Assembly: GCA_034190875.2 (NCBI GenBank) | Contig: CM067355.1 | Location: forward strand, 32,169,335-32,233,334 | DNA length: 64,000 nt | Direction: 5' to 3' | Source: Urechis unicinctus | Lineage: Eukaryota > Annelida > Polychaeta > Xenopneusta > Urechidae | Shown: positions 33,904 through 46,994 of the stretch, piece by piece | Numbering within the stretch: position 1 is the stretch's first letter | Layout of the letters: each line of letters starts with the position of its first letter | The notes under the pieces: model-generated | Databases searched by the model: none | What the model was told of the DNA's origin: nothing | The model's input: the letters and a program-made list of their open reading frames with translations, nothing else | Translations under genes and position numbers: made by a program

Positions 33904-36900
33904 CAGTTTGCCACGAATGTTACCGAAAAAATAATTCCTTCCAGGTAAAAGAATACACCTGAATGAAGGTCTGATGCGCAATAGAGTAACACCGTCAGGC
34001 AACTGAAAAAAATGAAGGTCATCACTCTCTGCTTAACTAACGATGGTCAAATTTTAGTAAAAGACTCAAATCAATGTCCCTGTAAATGGTGAGCAGAAAT
34101 ATGCAAACAAAAATCACACTAAGCTACCGCTATGTATGTTTATGTCCTGATCTGCCATAGGTCATATTATCGTCGTATCGCCGATTGCCAGTATCACGTG
34201 GTCAGCTACAGAACATTTGTTATTTTTCAAAGTTGGGGTGGATCGGAGTGAGTGTGTGATGTCGATAAAGTCTGCCTCCTCTCCAACCCAGCCCCGAACT
34301 CAATTCGCATAAACCACCGCCTGGCTTGTTTATCGCAACGTTGATTGTAGCATGTGAAGATAAGAAACTGCTTTTCTTAAAATGAGTGACAAATATGCGG
34401 GTATTCCTTGAGAAAATGTCAGTAACGCGTGGTTCAGTAATAAAGCGTCGACGGCAGCACCTCGACTGATATTTGTAACTGCTACACCCTGTGGGGCACT
34501 AGACCACCCTGGTAATACACGCAAGTCACAAGCAGTCACCCCAGTCACCAATTATACTATACATAATATACATCAATCTCTATGTTTTTCTTATGACAAA
34601 TATTTGCAGCCAGCATAGATAGATAGTTATCGCGTTCTACACAAGGAGCGTAGATCCCACGAGTACTACACGCACAGAGTCAGGAAGCCAGCGGTCAGGA
34701 CCATTATACATGCTGCCCAATACCTGTGGGTGACAGTCCTGTATAACGGGTGCTGCTGACACTACAACACGAGGAAGCTCATCTCACATTCGTTCCAACC
34801 TGCCACTTGAGACAGCCAGTTATGAACGAGTTTTCCGCAAACAAAGTCAAATTTTTCGATCATACAAAGGAGCATGCTATCTCCTGTGAGTTAGAAAGGA
34901 GGCAGGCAACCTGCAGGCCCATGACTGCACGAAGATAATAATGGCATTAGAACAGGAAATGAAAAATCGATAAGGAAACCAGCAAATGCCACAACAGCTA
35001 GAGCTGCTCATGCAAAAATGGAATGATTGAGAAAATTCAAAATTTACAAATTCCAAGTATTTTTCATTCCATTACATAATGTAAGCACATATTAAGCAAT
35101 TGATACAAATTGACAGGCCCTTTGCATTCCGCAGAATGGCCTACTGATTTAATACAAGACAGAGTGATAGACTCTTTGAAAAGTTAGTGGTTCCCAGTCC
35201 ATGAGCATTCATGAGACATAAGAAAGATCTCCTTCAATGATTGCATTAGTGTGAAACCAAACGTTTTCTAGTTAGTGTTTGGGGTGTTGAATTAAAAAAT
35301 TATCCACAACTGAAAATCAGAAGTAATGAACAAACAACAACCTGAAAGAAATGATGTAGATAATATGAGTGTCAAACCATGATAAAAATAGGCTAAACTG
35401 AAATGGATACTATTTCATCCCAAAACCATAGCACCTTTAGGATTTAACACACAATCTACCAGAGCCTATCAAGTGATGATAGCAAATATGCTTCTTCAAT
35501 CCATGTTGTACTATAAACCAGCCATGAAGACTGTATTTCATATGGAAATAATGGGTCTATACATTTAGACAGAACTTCCATTTTCAAAAATGATTATATT
35601 TTCATCAATGTAATCAGATCTCCAACTTATTAGGCCCACAGCCCAGGAAACACCTACGTAATACAGTACAGACAAAGGTTCAACTAGCTCCCGTAAACGG
35701 TAATATGAATATAAACCTCTACTCAGGAGTCAGACGTCATGTAAGTTGTACTAGTAAGGTTCAACATGACAAACGAATATCGTGTTTGAAACATCAATGA
35801 CCATCGCCCGGATCATCGCCATGTAGATATGGACGGGTCTAACCGCTGCAAACACATAAACACCAATACTCAAATGCGTTAATTAAAACTTACCTGGGTC
35901 TTCGCACCAGATTACGCTTGGCCTATGTTATGTTCAAACCGACATGCAGCCCACAGACACATCGTGATGTTTAGACGGTCTAGCGCGTTTGCAGTCGATG
36001 AGCAAGTCGTCGCTCGCTAAACCTGATCGTCTGCAACCCTGAAAGATCGAGAATACAATCGAATATTCCATTGGCAGAACTCCTGACGGTTTTCCAGAAC
36101 ACAAAAAAAAACACGGGATAATTCGTACGTATGTTGATTGATTTCTATATCCTATTGATGTGCTGATAAATCCAATGAATGGATTGGTCAAATCGAATAC
36201 CATCCCAATATGCAGAAGATAGTCTGGCATACGCCTCGTGTCTTGGTGACGAACAGATAGCGTGACGTCACAATGCAGTCGCCTCTTGATTGGTCCGAGT
36301 AAAAGCATCAGCACAAAGCGATCTAATGGTACGTTATGACATATCATTCGGACAGCCTTACTTATGTAGCAAGGTGGAGCGGTGGGGCTGTTGGGCTGGT
36401 ATTTTAATTGAAAAAGGCCGAAAGCTCGACTTCTATTGGATTATAGGCATTGGGTGAGGGTGATGACGAAGCGTTGAAAGCTAGGTTCATTCTCAATTTG
36501 ACATATGTTTAATCAAAAAGGCATTTGATAATTTATTTCACCATGATCACTTATCGTGACAATCGTTTATCAACAAGCCCAAGATTTCTGGACGGCCTTT
36601 GATTAGAAAAAGAGCCCATGATAGTTATATTCTACTGCAATTTATCATATCAACAAGTTTAATGTTTTATTTATATTTAGCTGGTTAAAACTCTCGGCCC
36701 TATTTTACCCTTCGATAAGACTTCCTCACATTGTATTGCTCGCTAAACCGCAACATTTACCCAGATTTCTATGATTTTCTCTCAGCAATAAGCTACCACT
36801 CTAGCATCGTTAAAGACAATTGCGACAGTTCCAAATTTGTACATAGATTTTCACAATTTTTTGCTAAAGAAATGTTAAATAAAAAGTATAGGTCACTGGA

Positions 36901-37080
36901 GTATGACGAATTTAAGATACACATGTTAAGCCAATGGGAATTATGCGTTTTTGATAATATTTTTGTTCTATAGAAAAGTTCATTCAGCGAATTACAGTAT
37001 ATTGACATACAGACAGAACAACATCTGCATTACAAAAAATCAAGTAAAAAATTGATGTCTCGCCGCACTATACGGCAAGC
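33904..37080. other. non-coding stretch, about 3.2 kb
   Basis: AT-rich sequence without recognised genes, RNAs or tandem repeats. A minus-strand open frame at 35934-36347 shows no known motif and is not called. Confidence 0.45.
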
Positions 37081-37086
37081 CATCTA

Positions 37087-37480
37087 TTAATTTACTGTTA
37101 ATTTTTCTCCAGAATGGTGTCAAACCTCTATAAAAAAAAATTCTGATTTGACGTAAACTTTGTAATATGGTGCAGTGATATATGTACTATGAACAGAATT
37201 AAAAAAAATGATAGGTCCATGTAGTCTATTGGAAGCCACAATGGATTTTCTGTTGTATTCCATGATTTCGGTCTATTACAATATTCAAACCTCCATAAAA
37301 AAAATTGACCACTGAGTTTTGAAGTAAACTTGGTAATATGGTGCAGTGATATATGTACTATGAACAGAATTTAAAAAATGATAGGTCCGTGTAGTCTATG
37401 GGAAGCCACAATGGATTTTCTGTTGTATTCCGTGAGTGCGGTCTTTTACAATATTCAAACCTCCATAAAAAAATCTTTAG
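37087..37480. repeat. 165-170-bp tandem duplication
   Basis: AACCTC(T/C)ATAAAAAAA recurs at 37123, 37288 and 37458. The bodies share GGTGCAGTGATATATGTAC and AGCCACAATGGATTTTCTG. There are two full units and the start of a third. Confidence 0.88.
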
Positions 37481-37489
37481 TTATGTAAC

Positions 37490-39045
37490 TCCTTGCTTTT
37501 GAACATTTTTAAAAAATGACATACAATGACTGCTATGTTTATTTTATGTTTATTTGTAACATAACCTAAAAATTGACGTACAAAATATTATATCATTGTC
37601 ATAAACATAGCAAACAAACAACATAACGACTAGTAAGTTAGAACGACACAATCAATTTTTCCGAACAGTTTTAATTCCAAAAGACACATCGTCACCATAT
37701 TCATCAGATCGAAGATCATGCTCACAACTGCTGATAACTGCTTTATTTAGATTCACCATCCGAGCTGCAGATGCACTTCGTTTTTCTAGCACGCTCGCCT
37801 TGATAAATCCTTTAGATTTCATTTTGATCTTGCGTAGCATAGGCCCGAGACCAAGTTGAAGTATATTTTCTTTCTGAACCTTTTATATTTGAACATGGAT
37901 TGGTTCGTACATGAGGTGTGACTTTGATCTAAACTCAACGGAAATAATTCGTCGCTATGTGCGCACATATTACTTTGAAATCAACTCGTTGCAGCGCAGA
38001 CGCGGGCGCACCGGGCGCGAAAATACGCGCAACGCGTCAAAGGAAGTTCCCGCCAAAGGACGCGCAGTTACGCGACGGCCGCTGGGTGGCGCGGCAGTGA
38101 ACTGTAGCATATCCCTTTAAGTGAAAACCCACTAACTACAAATCGCTGCATTAAGATGTTAAGACAACACAGGTTTGAATAAAAGAGGAAGCCACATATT
38201 CCTTCAATATCTCTTTGTTTATCACGTCAAAACAGAAAAAAGGCACATCCGATCAGGAATAAGCTTCGGGTTTCAGTCGGAACAATATATCTCTAGCAAA
38301 AGATCTTTGTCGATATATCCTGGACTTATCAAGCGTATCATCATGACCTGCTTACCGAGGATCCGACCTGTATCAAATGGTTGTAGTAAACAGCATGTTT
38401 GTTACGAACTTTCCTTGGTGTCCACACATATCTTGCGATGAAAACACCCACACAGCAGTTGTTAAATGTTCCATTCACGGCCCTTGATGATATGCAAATA
38501 GTTCGCCTTTTGATGCATTGTGAGATTGTTCCGCGAAACGCAGTCCGAGTAAACTCCCCTTGGAGGCAATTATTGACCTATCCATGGCTAACGTTATGTG
38601 TGAATAACATGTATTGTATTTTGCAAACCCAGTAACTGAATTTGCTACCTATAAAATAAATTAAATGTGGGAGCCCACTGTCTATGTATTTCCCACTCTC
38701 CATGGCAGACATGTTTGACGCAATGCTAACATAACATCTCTGCAATAGTTCACGGAGCGCATGCGATTTGACCCGGTTGTAACCTCTGACCGGGCGATAA
38801 CAAGCAGCGCGCGTCAAACATAAACAAACAAGAATGGTCAACATGAATGGAGCTTATCGGGGAAGCTCGGAAGTAAGCTGTGTTTACTGTCCACAAAGGC
38901 CGCATTTTGATGTCTTTGATTATGAACTTTCTTTACTTTATACGCTGCAGTTATTTCGGTATATAACCAAGGCCCTGCAGTCACAAGTATTAAATTTGGG
39001 CAAATCTTATTCTAACATTAGCAGTCCAAGTTTTTTTGGTTGTGT
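37490..39045. other. non-coding stretch with a CpG-rich patch
   Basis: A CpG-rich patch at about 37985-38100 (GCGGGCGCACCGGGCGCG and neighbours) stands out from the AT-rich surroundings. A minus-strand open frame of 62 codons (37652-37840, MLRKIKMKSKGFIKASVLEK) could be a short exon but has no recognised motif. No gene is called. Confidence 0.4.
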
Positions 39046-39050
39046 GTCTT

Positions 39051-39291
39051 TTTTATTTTTTCCATAAAACATGTGAACTCCCATCGGAGGGCTGGGGGAG
39101 CAGCAAATCTGGGAGCAAATGGTATATCAGGCTTTTCCCATACCCCGTTGGTAGATACGTTTCCAAAGAACAACTTCTCCAAACACTCTCGCTGCTTGTC
39201 TGTCATTTTCAATCCCGGCGTGTAACTTTCTATTGCTTTTTTTCAGTCGATTTTCGTTAACAAATTCGTCTTCACATCTGACTGCCGCCAT
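39051..39291 (-). pseudogene. RecQ-like helicase N-terminal fragment with Walker A motif
   Basis: From the ATG at 39291 the frame reads MAAVRCEDEFVNENRLKK. A second frame continues AIESYTPGLKMTDKQRECLE and KLFFGN. A third gives TYLPTGYGKSLIYHLLPDLL, which contains the Walker A motif PTGYGKS of RecQ-type helicases. Two changes of frame within 150 bp suggest a pseudogene, though sequence errors in homopolymers (a run of seven A at 39233-39239 on this strand) could explain one. It lies 5 kb from the motif V-VI fragment and on the opposite strand, so the two are not one linear gene. Confidence 0.55.
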
Positions 39292-39299
39292 TTTTAGAA

Positions 39300-40685
39300 A
39301 CGCTTGACGGCCATGAAACGTCCGCGGAACTACTTTTTTTCGATAAATGCCTCATAATGGGCCTATAAAAGGTTTTCCATAACAAAATGATTATTATTAT
39401 TCTAATCACACACAACAGAAAATGTTTTTGTAATATTTAACAGATGACATTCCGTAATAATATTTCGTCGCGTAATGGCCCGAATTTGGCCCAAAGCGAT
39501 CAGAGTATTGCAGAGGCGAATCTCAGCCTGCGCAGAAGCCGATGCGCAGGAGATCGTGTATTTCCGTCGTGTTTGACACACATCCCGCTAGGGCTGTGCA
39601 TACAGACGAGAGCTTATCCATGAGAAGCAGTCGGAAAACCCCTAGCTGAGCGATAATGTAGTTAAGTGGTCCACTTGACACTATTTAAAGTGTTGAAGGA
39701 GATGCGTAGAGTGTTTTTACAGCGCATAGACAAGGCAATGGCGCTGTTTAATGAGACTCTCACGACATGCCTGCCCGCGATTTACAGCTGATCACCGGTA
39801 TATATCACCTAGTGTACTCCTGACACCATCGGAGTCTCATCGGAGAGTTTTAATTGTCGAGCCCGCTAGCACTCTGTGGATAAGCCTTGACTGGTCGTTT
39901 GTCAGCTAGGACATGTTCGCGTGTTATCTAACTTACTGTGATCTTGGCAAAGGGCAAGGAGAGATTTAAAAGGAAAGGAGCAGTGCAGTAGGACAACAGG
40001 CTAAAAACACTCAGGAGAGCTTATTGGACATAACTGACTCCTTACAATCTGATGTGTATATAAATACAATTATCAGCTTCAGGAGTGTTGACAGAAACCG
40101 TACACGAAAATGAAAAGGTTTAGGTTCCCAACGAAGGAAAAACGTGAGCGGATATCACAGAGCCAGGCCGTAGAGCGGTGAGTGGTGGTTAGGGTTTTGT
40201 TGCTTGCAACTTCATCATCTTTTTTTCTCATAAGTTTTGCGCAGGCACACTTGGAGAAGGAGTAGCAAAGAGGAAGAAGGAAGAGCGTGTGTCGTAGAGA
40301 ACATTGGGCAGACAACCAATGCATGCTGTATAACAAATGGGATGGATAGCGCGCGTTGTTAAAGAAAAAGGCGGTATATCACGCGTCCTTTAATATTTAG
40401 ACGGCATAACACACGCATAAGAATATAGAGAAATAACGCGCGTCATATGGGAAGTTGCTTGTAGAAGCTTTCTCATTCTCAATAAATTTACCTGTTTCTA
40501 ATTTTACCCTTTTCCTCTCTTTCTCTTCCTCCGTCTTTTTAACACCTTGAAATGCCGCCATTAATCAACGTCACATAATGGATGAATACGCGGCAGAAAA
40601 CGTCCAAGGGTGAATGGTTGGGTGAAGAGGCTTTGAGCGTAACATAATTATTTCACCCATATCTCAGTGTACTAAAACAAACATC
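39300..40685. other. non-coding stretch
   Basis: No recognised genes. The region just left of 39300 is CpG-containing and could once have been the promoter side of the helicase fragment. Confidence 0.4.
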
Positions 40686-40689
40686 AGTC

Positions 40690-41425
40690 AGCCCCTGCTT
40701 GTAATGTACATCAGTTGCCACTAGAACACGTCATCTCCGTGTTACCACTACAACACGTCAGCTCAGTGTTACAAATAGAACGCGTCATCTCGGTGTTAAA
40801 ATTAAACAACTCGGTGTTACCAGTAGGAACGTCATCTCCGTGTTACCACTGAAACACGTCATCTATGTGTTACCACTAGAAACGTCGGCTCGGTGTTGCC
40901 ACGAGAACACGTCAGCTCGATTTTATAAATAGAACACGTCAGCTTGGTGTTACAAATAGAGCACGTCAGCTCAGTGTTACTAATAAAACACGTCAGCTCG
41001 ATGTTACAATAAAACACGTCAGCTCGATGTTACAAATAGAACACTTCAGCTCGGTGTTACAAATTAAACACGTCAGCTCGTGTTACCGCGAGAACACGTC
41101 AGCTCAGTGTTACAAATAAAACACGTCAGCTCGTTGTTACAAATAGAACACGTCAGCTCGGTGTGTCCACGAGAACACGTCAGCTCGGTGTTACCACGAG
41201 AACACGTCAGCTCGGTGTTACCACGAGAACACGTCAGCTCAGTGTTAAAAATAAAACACGTCAGCCCGTTGTTACAAATAGCTCGGTGTTACCACTAGAA
41301 CACGTCAGCTCGGTGTGTCCACGAGAACACGTCAGCTCAGTGTTAGCACGAGAACACGTCAGCTCGGTGTTACCCCTGGAACACGTCAGCTCATTGTTGC
41401 CACTAGAACACGCCATCTCGGTGTT
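40690..41425. repeat. 27-bp minisatellite, about 27 units
   Basis: The core AACACGTCAGCTCGGTGTTA followed by CCACGAG or CAAATAG repeats with a 27-bp period in the best part (41176, 41203). Units at the left are more diverged. The period is a multiple of three, which keeps reading frames open on both strands; these are not called as genes. Confidence 0.92.
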
Positions 41426-41429
41426 ACCG

Positions 41430-42280
41430 CTTTTGGGTTTAACGTCGCTCTCAGGCGTTATCAAGACAAAGATCGATTGGGTTTTTTGTACGGTATCGCT
41501 TTCAGTGATTAACCCATTGCCCATTTAAGGTTGCGAACTCCCGTCACTTGGAGGAAGGTCTGAAGGTACTCCAATGAGCCGCGAGTCGGGCTCGCATCAA
41601 GTTGGGTCAATAGATCGCGGCCCGATACCGTTTCCGATGTCATCCGCTGGGAGTCGCGGCCAACGTTTAAGACATTCACTGGCTCTATTCACGTTCCCGT
41701 GTCAACCCATCAAACATACCACTAGAATGGTATTTTTACATACTCCCTTTTAGAGATTTTGGCTCTGATACATCGACTGATTAATTGATTCACACCTTAA
41801 TAGCATCTTGTCACATTTTCTAATTTGACAAACACAGCATGCATGTCCTCAGGTCTTGCTGTCCACGACAGGGCACCAGATGAGACACACAATCATGATG
41901 ACGTCACGTAATTACTATGACGTTGGAAAGTTTCTTTGGCTTCTTGAATCAGCTGCTACTGGGAACTGAATCAAGTGCAAAATTGTTTTGTCTTCTGTGA
42001 ACGCGATTATGTATGCTAGCTTATGCACTCGGTTGCATTTCAACACAATAATATTATGTGAATTCTCCTTTACGATATGCCGTGTCACATGCACGCCACT
42101 GTGAAGGCATGTCTAGGCGATTAAATGACTTCTTAAAACATTCTTTGACCCGGAGCGGAACGTGTTGGAAGGTATGTCGAGGTGTATAATCAGCGTTATT
42201 CAAGTCATCACCAAGTAGTGTTTATTCAAAGAAGGTTTTGGTATTCATTGAAAACAGAGCGTTGGTTGTTGTGACAATGT
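41430..42280. other. non-coding stretch
   Basis: It begins with a text of the form GGGTTTAACGTCGCTCTCAG, reminiscent of the conserved 3' tails of molluscan LINE/SINE families. Nothing else is recognised. Confidence 0.35.
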
Positions 42281-42283
42281 CGG

Positions 42284-42392
42284 TCACACAACGGTGACTA
42301 CGGGGTCGACGGTGACAACGGGGTCACCGGTGACAACGGGGTCACCGGTGACAACGGGGTCACCGGTGACAACGGGGTCACCGGTGACAAGT
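42284..42392. repeat. 18-bp palindromic minisatellite, five to six units
   Basis: The unit GGTGACAACGGGGTCACC is nearly its own reverse complement at the ends (GGTGAC/GTCACC). Adjacent units join as GTCACCGGTGAC, a perfect 12-bp palindrome. The inner units are identical. Confidence 0.95.
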
Positions 42393-42399
42393 CCCTCAG

Positions 42400-43900
42400 C
42401 TTGTAAAGCTACCTACACGACTTGCCGGGTTATGACTGATCCACGGCTGCGAGCGGGATTAAATACGCCATTCAATCACTATACTAGCTATATTCCAAAA
42501 CAACCCCCTCTCCCCCTCTCCACACCGCTAGACGACACCACACCCCCCCCCCCCCTCCAACCCCAACTCGTACACCAACCATCCCCATCAAAAGCAACCT
42601 CACCTACCCCCAGCAGCGGACTGGGTCTTAAAACCGACCCGGTTCTCTTCACCTTCTAGTTTGTTTATACCCAGCCATGCGGGGATTTTTTACCAAGTGA
42701 TCCCAGCTCACCGGGCATTGCCTATCCCTCCCCTGGCGATAATAGCTCGCCGAGTCCGATTGACGGTAAAAGAATTGATCGTCTTAAGCAGACGACGTGT
42801 AAGCGAGTTAAAGTCTTGACATAAAAACCATGTGCAGATTGAAGGACTGGTAACGCGGAGTAATAGACTCTCGGAAACCTCACATAGGAATCCTGATCGC
42901 AATTGCTCGATTTGATATTTGAAGGAGATTGTGTAAACCATTTGGGGTTAGTAAAGCTTACCATTGGAGTTATCTTTTTGCTTTACTTAATGATTTAATT
43001 AACTATTCTCATATCGTATCTCGTCAAGGAGTCGCAGTCTACCACAGGAGAAGGGAATATATAATTCATGAAGTAGCGACGCCCATTGTGTGTACTTATG
43101 ACTAGCCTTTTAAGAATAGAGCCAGGTATTCGTCAAAATTAGCCTATATAATTTGAAGTAGATCTTCAGCTGGTTAAAACATATCTTATTTGAGCTTATT
43201 TGAGTCATATACGACCGAAGATCAGTTTATTTGTTGTTGTTTTCCTCGTTTTTACTGCGTGGTTATGCGACTCCCGGGTTGTTGTATTGTTCGCTAAGCA
43301 ACTATTGCTCGCCAGATGGCGCCTTGATGTTTCCTAGCGTTCGTTCCATTGCTCGCCACATGATTGCCGTTTGCAGCAACCAAATCAACGTCACTGCAAT
43401 TTTCTCGTCAAGTACAAATTGAAGTTTTCTTAGCTAATGGAAATCAATGAAGCTCGCGTTCGTACTTTTATGCATCTTAACATGGTGGCTGTTTTTTTTC
43501 CTGGTCTTTGTTTTGAAAAAGGCAAGCATCTTATTGCATACAGCATGGGGCGGAAGTAGACAGCATATCAGACAAACCCGACCAGCAGATGGCCCATCAA
43601 CTTAAGTAGTTCGGAGCCATACTCAATGTTATGAATATATAGCAATATCTCCTTACAAATACCGGTTCTGATTGAAGTATTAATATGATTGTTATTTGAC
43701 TGGGTTTGTTTTGTTTCCATGGAAACGACGCTGCATGGAACAGTCAGGACGCAGTTGATTATATGTTTTGTTAATCTTCTCGATTGTTGTACTATTTGAC
43801 ATATTTTATAATAGTGCGACTGTAAATGACTGGCGTGGGTTTGCCAGAAGTCCAGCTATATTGTGTCGTTAGTAGTCAAACTCTATGATGCTGTTTGAGC
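42400..43900. other. non-coding stretch
   Basis: A C-rich tract lies at about 42500-42620 (12 C in a row near 42543). No gene is recognised. Confidence 0.4.
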
Positions 43901-43909
43901 TCAAACACA

Positions 43910-44115
43910 ATTATAATGATTAAAGCAAGGGGAACCAACAACAATGTTGCTTAAAGCAAGGGGAAGGAACAATAGTGTTGTATAAAGCAAGGGGGAGCAA
44001 CCACAATGTTGCTTAAAGCAAGGGGAACCACCCACAATGTTGCTTAAAGCAAGGGGAATGAACAATAATGTTGCTTTAAGCAAGGGGAAGGAACAATTAT
44101 GTTGTATAAAGCAAA
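43910..44115. repeat. 31-bp minisatellite, six to seven units
   Basis: AAAGCAAGGGGAA followed by (C/T)(C/G)AACAATAATGTTG repeats seven times. Each unit contains a short ACAATGTTG-type inverted repeat. Confidence 0.9.
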
Positions 44116-44234
44116 GGGATATAAAAACATTTATTCATCTATGATTCAAATAAAGAATGAGAATTACTCTATGGCAATTCATTATATGTGGATGATGTAC
44201 AGTGGACCCAGCCATTCAGACAGAAAATTCAATT

Positions 44235-44415
44235 CCTAACAATCCGAACCCCTTGATCCACTGGCTGCAACCGAACAATCTGAACCCCTTGATCTGCTGG
44301 CTGCAACGAACAATCTGAACCCCTTGATCCGCTAGCTGCAACCAAACAATCTGAACCCCTTGATCCGCTGGCTGCAACCGAACAATCTGAAACCCTTGAT
44401 CCGCTGGCTGCAATT
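44235..44415. repeat. 36-bp minisatellite, five units
   Basis: The words AACAATCTGAACCCCTTGAT and CCGCTGGCTGCAACC repeat five times with few differences. Confidence 0.92.
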
Positions 44416-44923
44416 CATATATAAAAGTACCACTCTTCATTGGTTGTTATTGCTGATTGTATCTGAAAAAGCTACTGAGGTATATAAAGACAGTCAGAAT
44501 AAGAATCGGGTAACACGGAGGTGTTAGATCTTGAGAGGATACCATTTTTATAATATGATTTTTATTCTCTCGTGAAACCTGATTATTTGCCATCAAACGC
44601 CAGTGTATTCCTAGCATGCGTGTGATCCTCTGTGTTTAATGGAAAGGTTATTAGTGTGATCTATTGCGAGGTAAATATAGATTTATCTTAGTTATCAGCT
44701 TTGCAATAAGCTTTGGATAGATTGGACGTGGACGGTAAAGTTGCTTATAACGTAACGGTGATAGTTTCCGTTACGGCAGCAAAAATACCACTACAAAAAT
44801 GCTCGAAGCTCGGCAATCATATTTTAAAAACTGTACATAAAGGTTGGGGCAATGAAAATTTTAAGAACAACTAAGTAAAGTGTCCCTTTAGATTTGATTC
44901 AGAATGTTTTTGTTGTGTTGTAG

Positions 44924-46316
44924 GATGATGGAGGAAGCTGGGATAGTGCGCCTGCGCGGGACTGCTAGTCCATTTCACGCCGCTTGGCATCAATCACAGC
45001 GCTACCTACCGGAATTCCAATCAACTTACTTAGATCAAATCACCAAGCTCCGAGAAATCCTCATTCAAACGGAGCATCACAAGCTAAAGGACTCCATGAG
45101 GCGATCACGGCTCTCGTTCGCCTCCCCGGAAAGCAATACCTCCACGAAAACTCAACCCATGCCAGCCAGAGACAAACTGGTACGACGAAGAAAAGACCAG
45201 CATGGACCGGAAGCAGACCACCAGTCTTGTAATAGACTGACGCATGCGCCGCGCCTGGAGTCTGCCATGAGCTCTTCGTCTGTCACGAGTCGTGGTTCTA
45301 AGAAGTCTTTACCAATGATAAGCGGTGGTCATCGCGAAGAATGTATCACTGGTGACGCGACCGGAAGTCGACCACTGTCATGGCCAGATGTAAAACAACG
45401 CATTGTAACGGATGCTGCGCACAAACGAGGAATGACTCCACAGAGCAGCATTCCCAATATAGGCCGCAGATCCTTGAAGACAACGGGTGCTATAGGAATT
45501 CCTTTAGACAAAAATCCACCGAAACTGAGGCGCAGTAATACCTGTATAATACAGAAAACACTGCACGAAAAGGGCCATAATGGGGAATATTTCCATCATC
45601 TTCTTCGTCCCGATAAGGATGAAACCATCCTGACGCCTGGTACATTCCAGTTCGACTTCCCAGACGTTCATGGCATCGACTGTCTAAGCCATGACGGCAA
45701 ATCGAATAATGGAAAACGGACGGGGACTCGACAGAGCTTTTCCGAGCCAAGGTATCACCCGAGAGATAAAGTTTTGTGTATTCAAAAACGTCGTTGCTCA
45801 TACACAGCTTATCCGGGCCAGAAACCCAAGCAGCGCAATATATCAAGATTCATTCATTTATCATCACAACTACAGAATGAGATATTAAAACAATATCAAG
45901 GTCACGGGACTCATATAACCAAGGTCGGAAACAATGAAAACTGTCTTTTTTGTGAGAATCCCGGAGTTTCTATGATCCCAACCGGGCAGGGTCAATATCT
46001 AATGATTGACAGCCCGGTCGACAGTCAGCGCCACCAACGCAACCACAGTCTTCAAGGTCACAATGAACTTGGTCAAGGTCACGACAACATTATCGAGTTC
46101 AGAGACTCTGAACCACCAGATAGAAGTTTTTCAAGACGCTCTCTTGTGGTGGAGATGCCGAGGATGCCCCTCACCCCTTCACTGCTCGCCAAATCTCGTT
46201 TAAACTCGGCGGCGTCCGTCAGATCAGCAACAGGGAAAGATACAGGTGATCCACAAGAGGGCGGTACCAGTCACTCGGATCTACCGGAACATTTCCCTTT
46301 CATTATCGCCGACTGA
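44924..46316 (+). CDS. unrecognised 463-residue protein, last coding exon or single coding exon
   Basis: This is the longest uninterrupted frame in the window. An acceptor-like sequence (TTTTTGTTGTGTTGTAG) ends at 44923, and the frame then opens at ATG ATG GAG (44925), so the exon probably starts at 44924. I take 44925 as the start; upstream coding exons are possible. The stop is TGA at 46314-46316, and an AATAAA lies at 46542-46547. The protein is basic, rich in Ser, Arg, His and Gln, with no membrane segment or signal peptide. The N-terminus (IVRLRGTASPFHAAWHQSQR, then YLDQITKLREIL) looks helical and is the most structured part. A single CLFC pair occurs about two thirds along. I do not recognise a family. 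Four minisatellites lie within 5 kb. Confidence 0.6.
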
Positions 46317-46319
46317 GGT

Positions 46320-46990
46320 GACCGTAAAATGTCATGTATAAGACGCAGAATTTTATCATAAAATCTGTTGGTAAGGATGGCGTGTCTTATACAGAGATTA
46401 ATTACGAGTCGCTTTGTTGTATATTTCATTCAATACAACATATAATACAAATTCGTTATGAACATTTCCTTACAGATAGTTCACTGGAATCCAAGAACTT
46501 CGAGATCTTATAGTTAACAAACTAAAATTGATGTGAAATTCATAAATAAAATTATCATTTGAAATATGTCATATAGTCGAATAATGTGAACATTGTCACA
46601 TCGCATCTCTCATATCACAATCGCTTTCTCTCCTCGATGTTGCAATTAACTGTTAAACATGAACAATTAAACTTCAATTAAATGAAGTAATAACCAGATG
46701 GTAACGATCCTCTTTCACCCCCTTTTTCATTCAGTAGGAAAGATGTACCTTGTTTCTTAATGTCAGGTATTTCTAAGTTAAGGGTCCGAGCTTCACAACC
46801 TTCAACGTCGCAGTCTAGACTTAAAAGAATAAACTGATGTTATATTTGCTCTCGTGTCATTCCAAACTTTGCATCAACGCAATTTTTACTTCAAAATAAC
46901 TTTTATAATAAGTTTAATTATAAATTGGTTTTTTTAACAGCTGATTCAATTATCTTGAGTTTCTTTTGAGATCAACCTTAATAAGAGAAA
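46320..46990. other. probable 3' untranslated region and intergenic DNA
   Basis: AT-rich sequence after the 463-residue frame. AATAAA at 46542-46547 is a candidate polyadenylation signal. No other feature is seen. Confidence 0.4.
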
Positions 46991-46994
46991 CTGT

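Noticed and set aside
35934-36347. 137-codon minus-strand frame
   Set aside because: No recognised motif, no splice or repeat context; could be chance in moderately GC-balanced DNA.
42294-42659. 121-codon frame Thr/Pro-rich
   Set aside because: It begins in the 18-bp array and continues through a C-rich tract; low complexity only.
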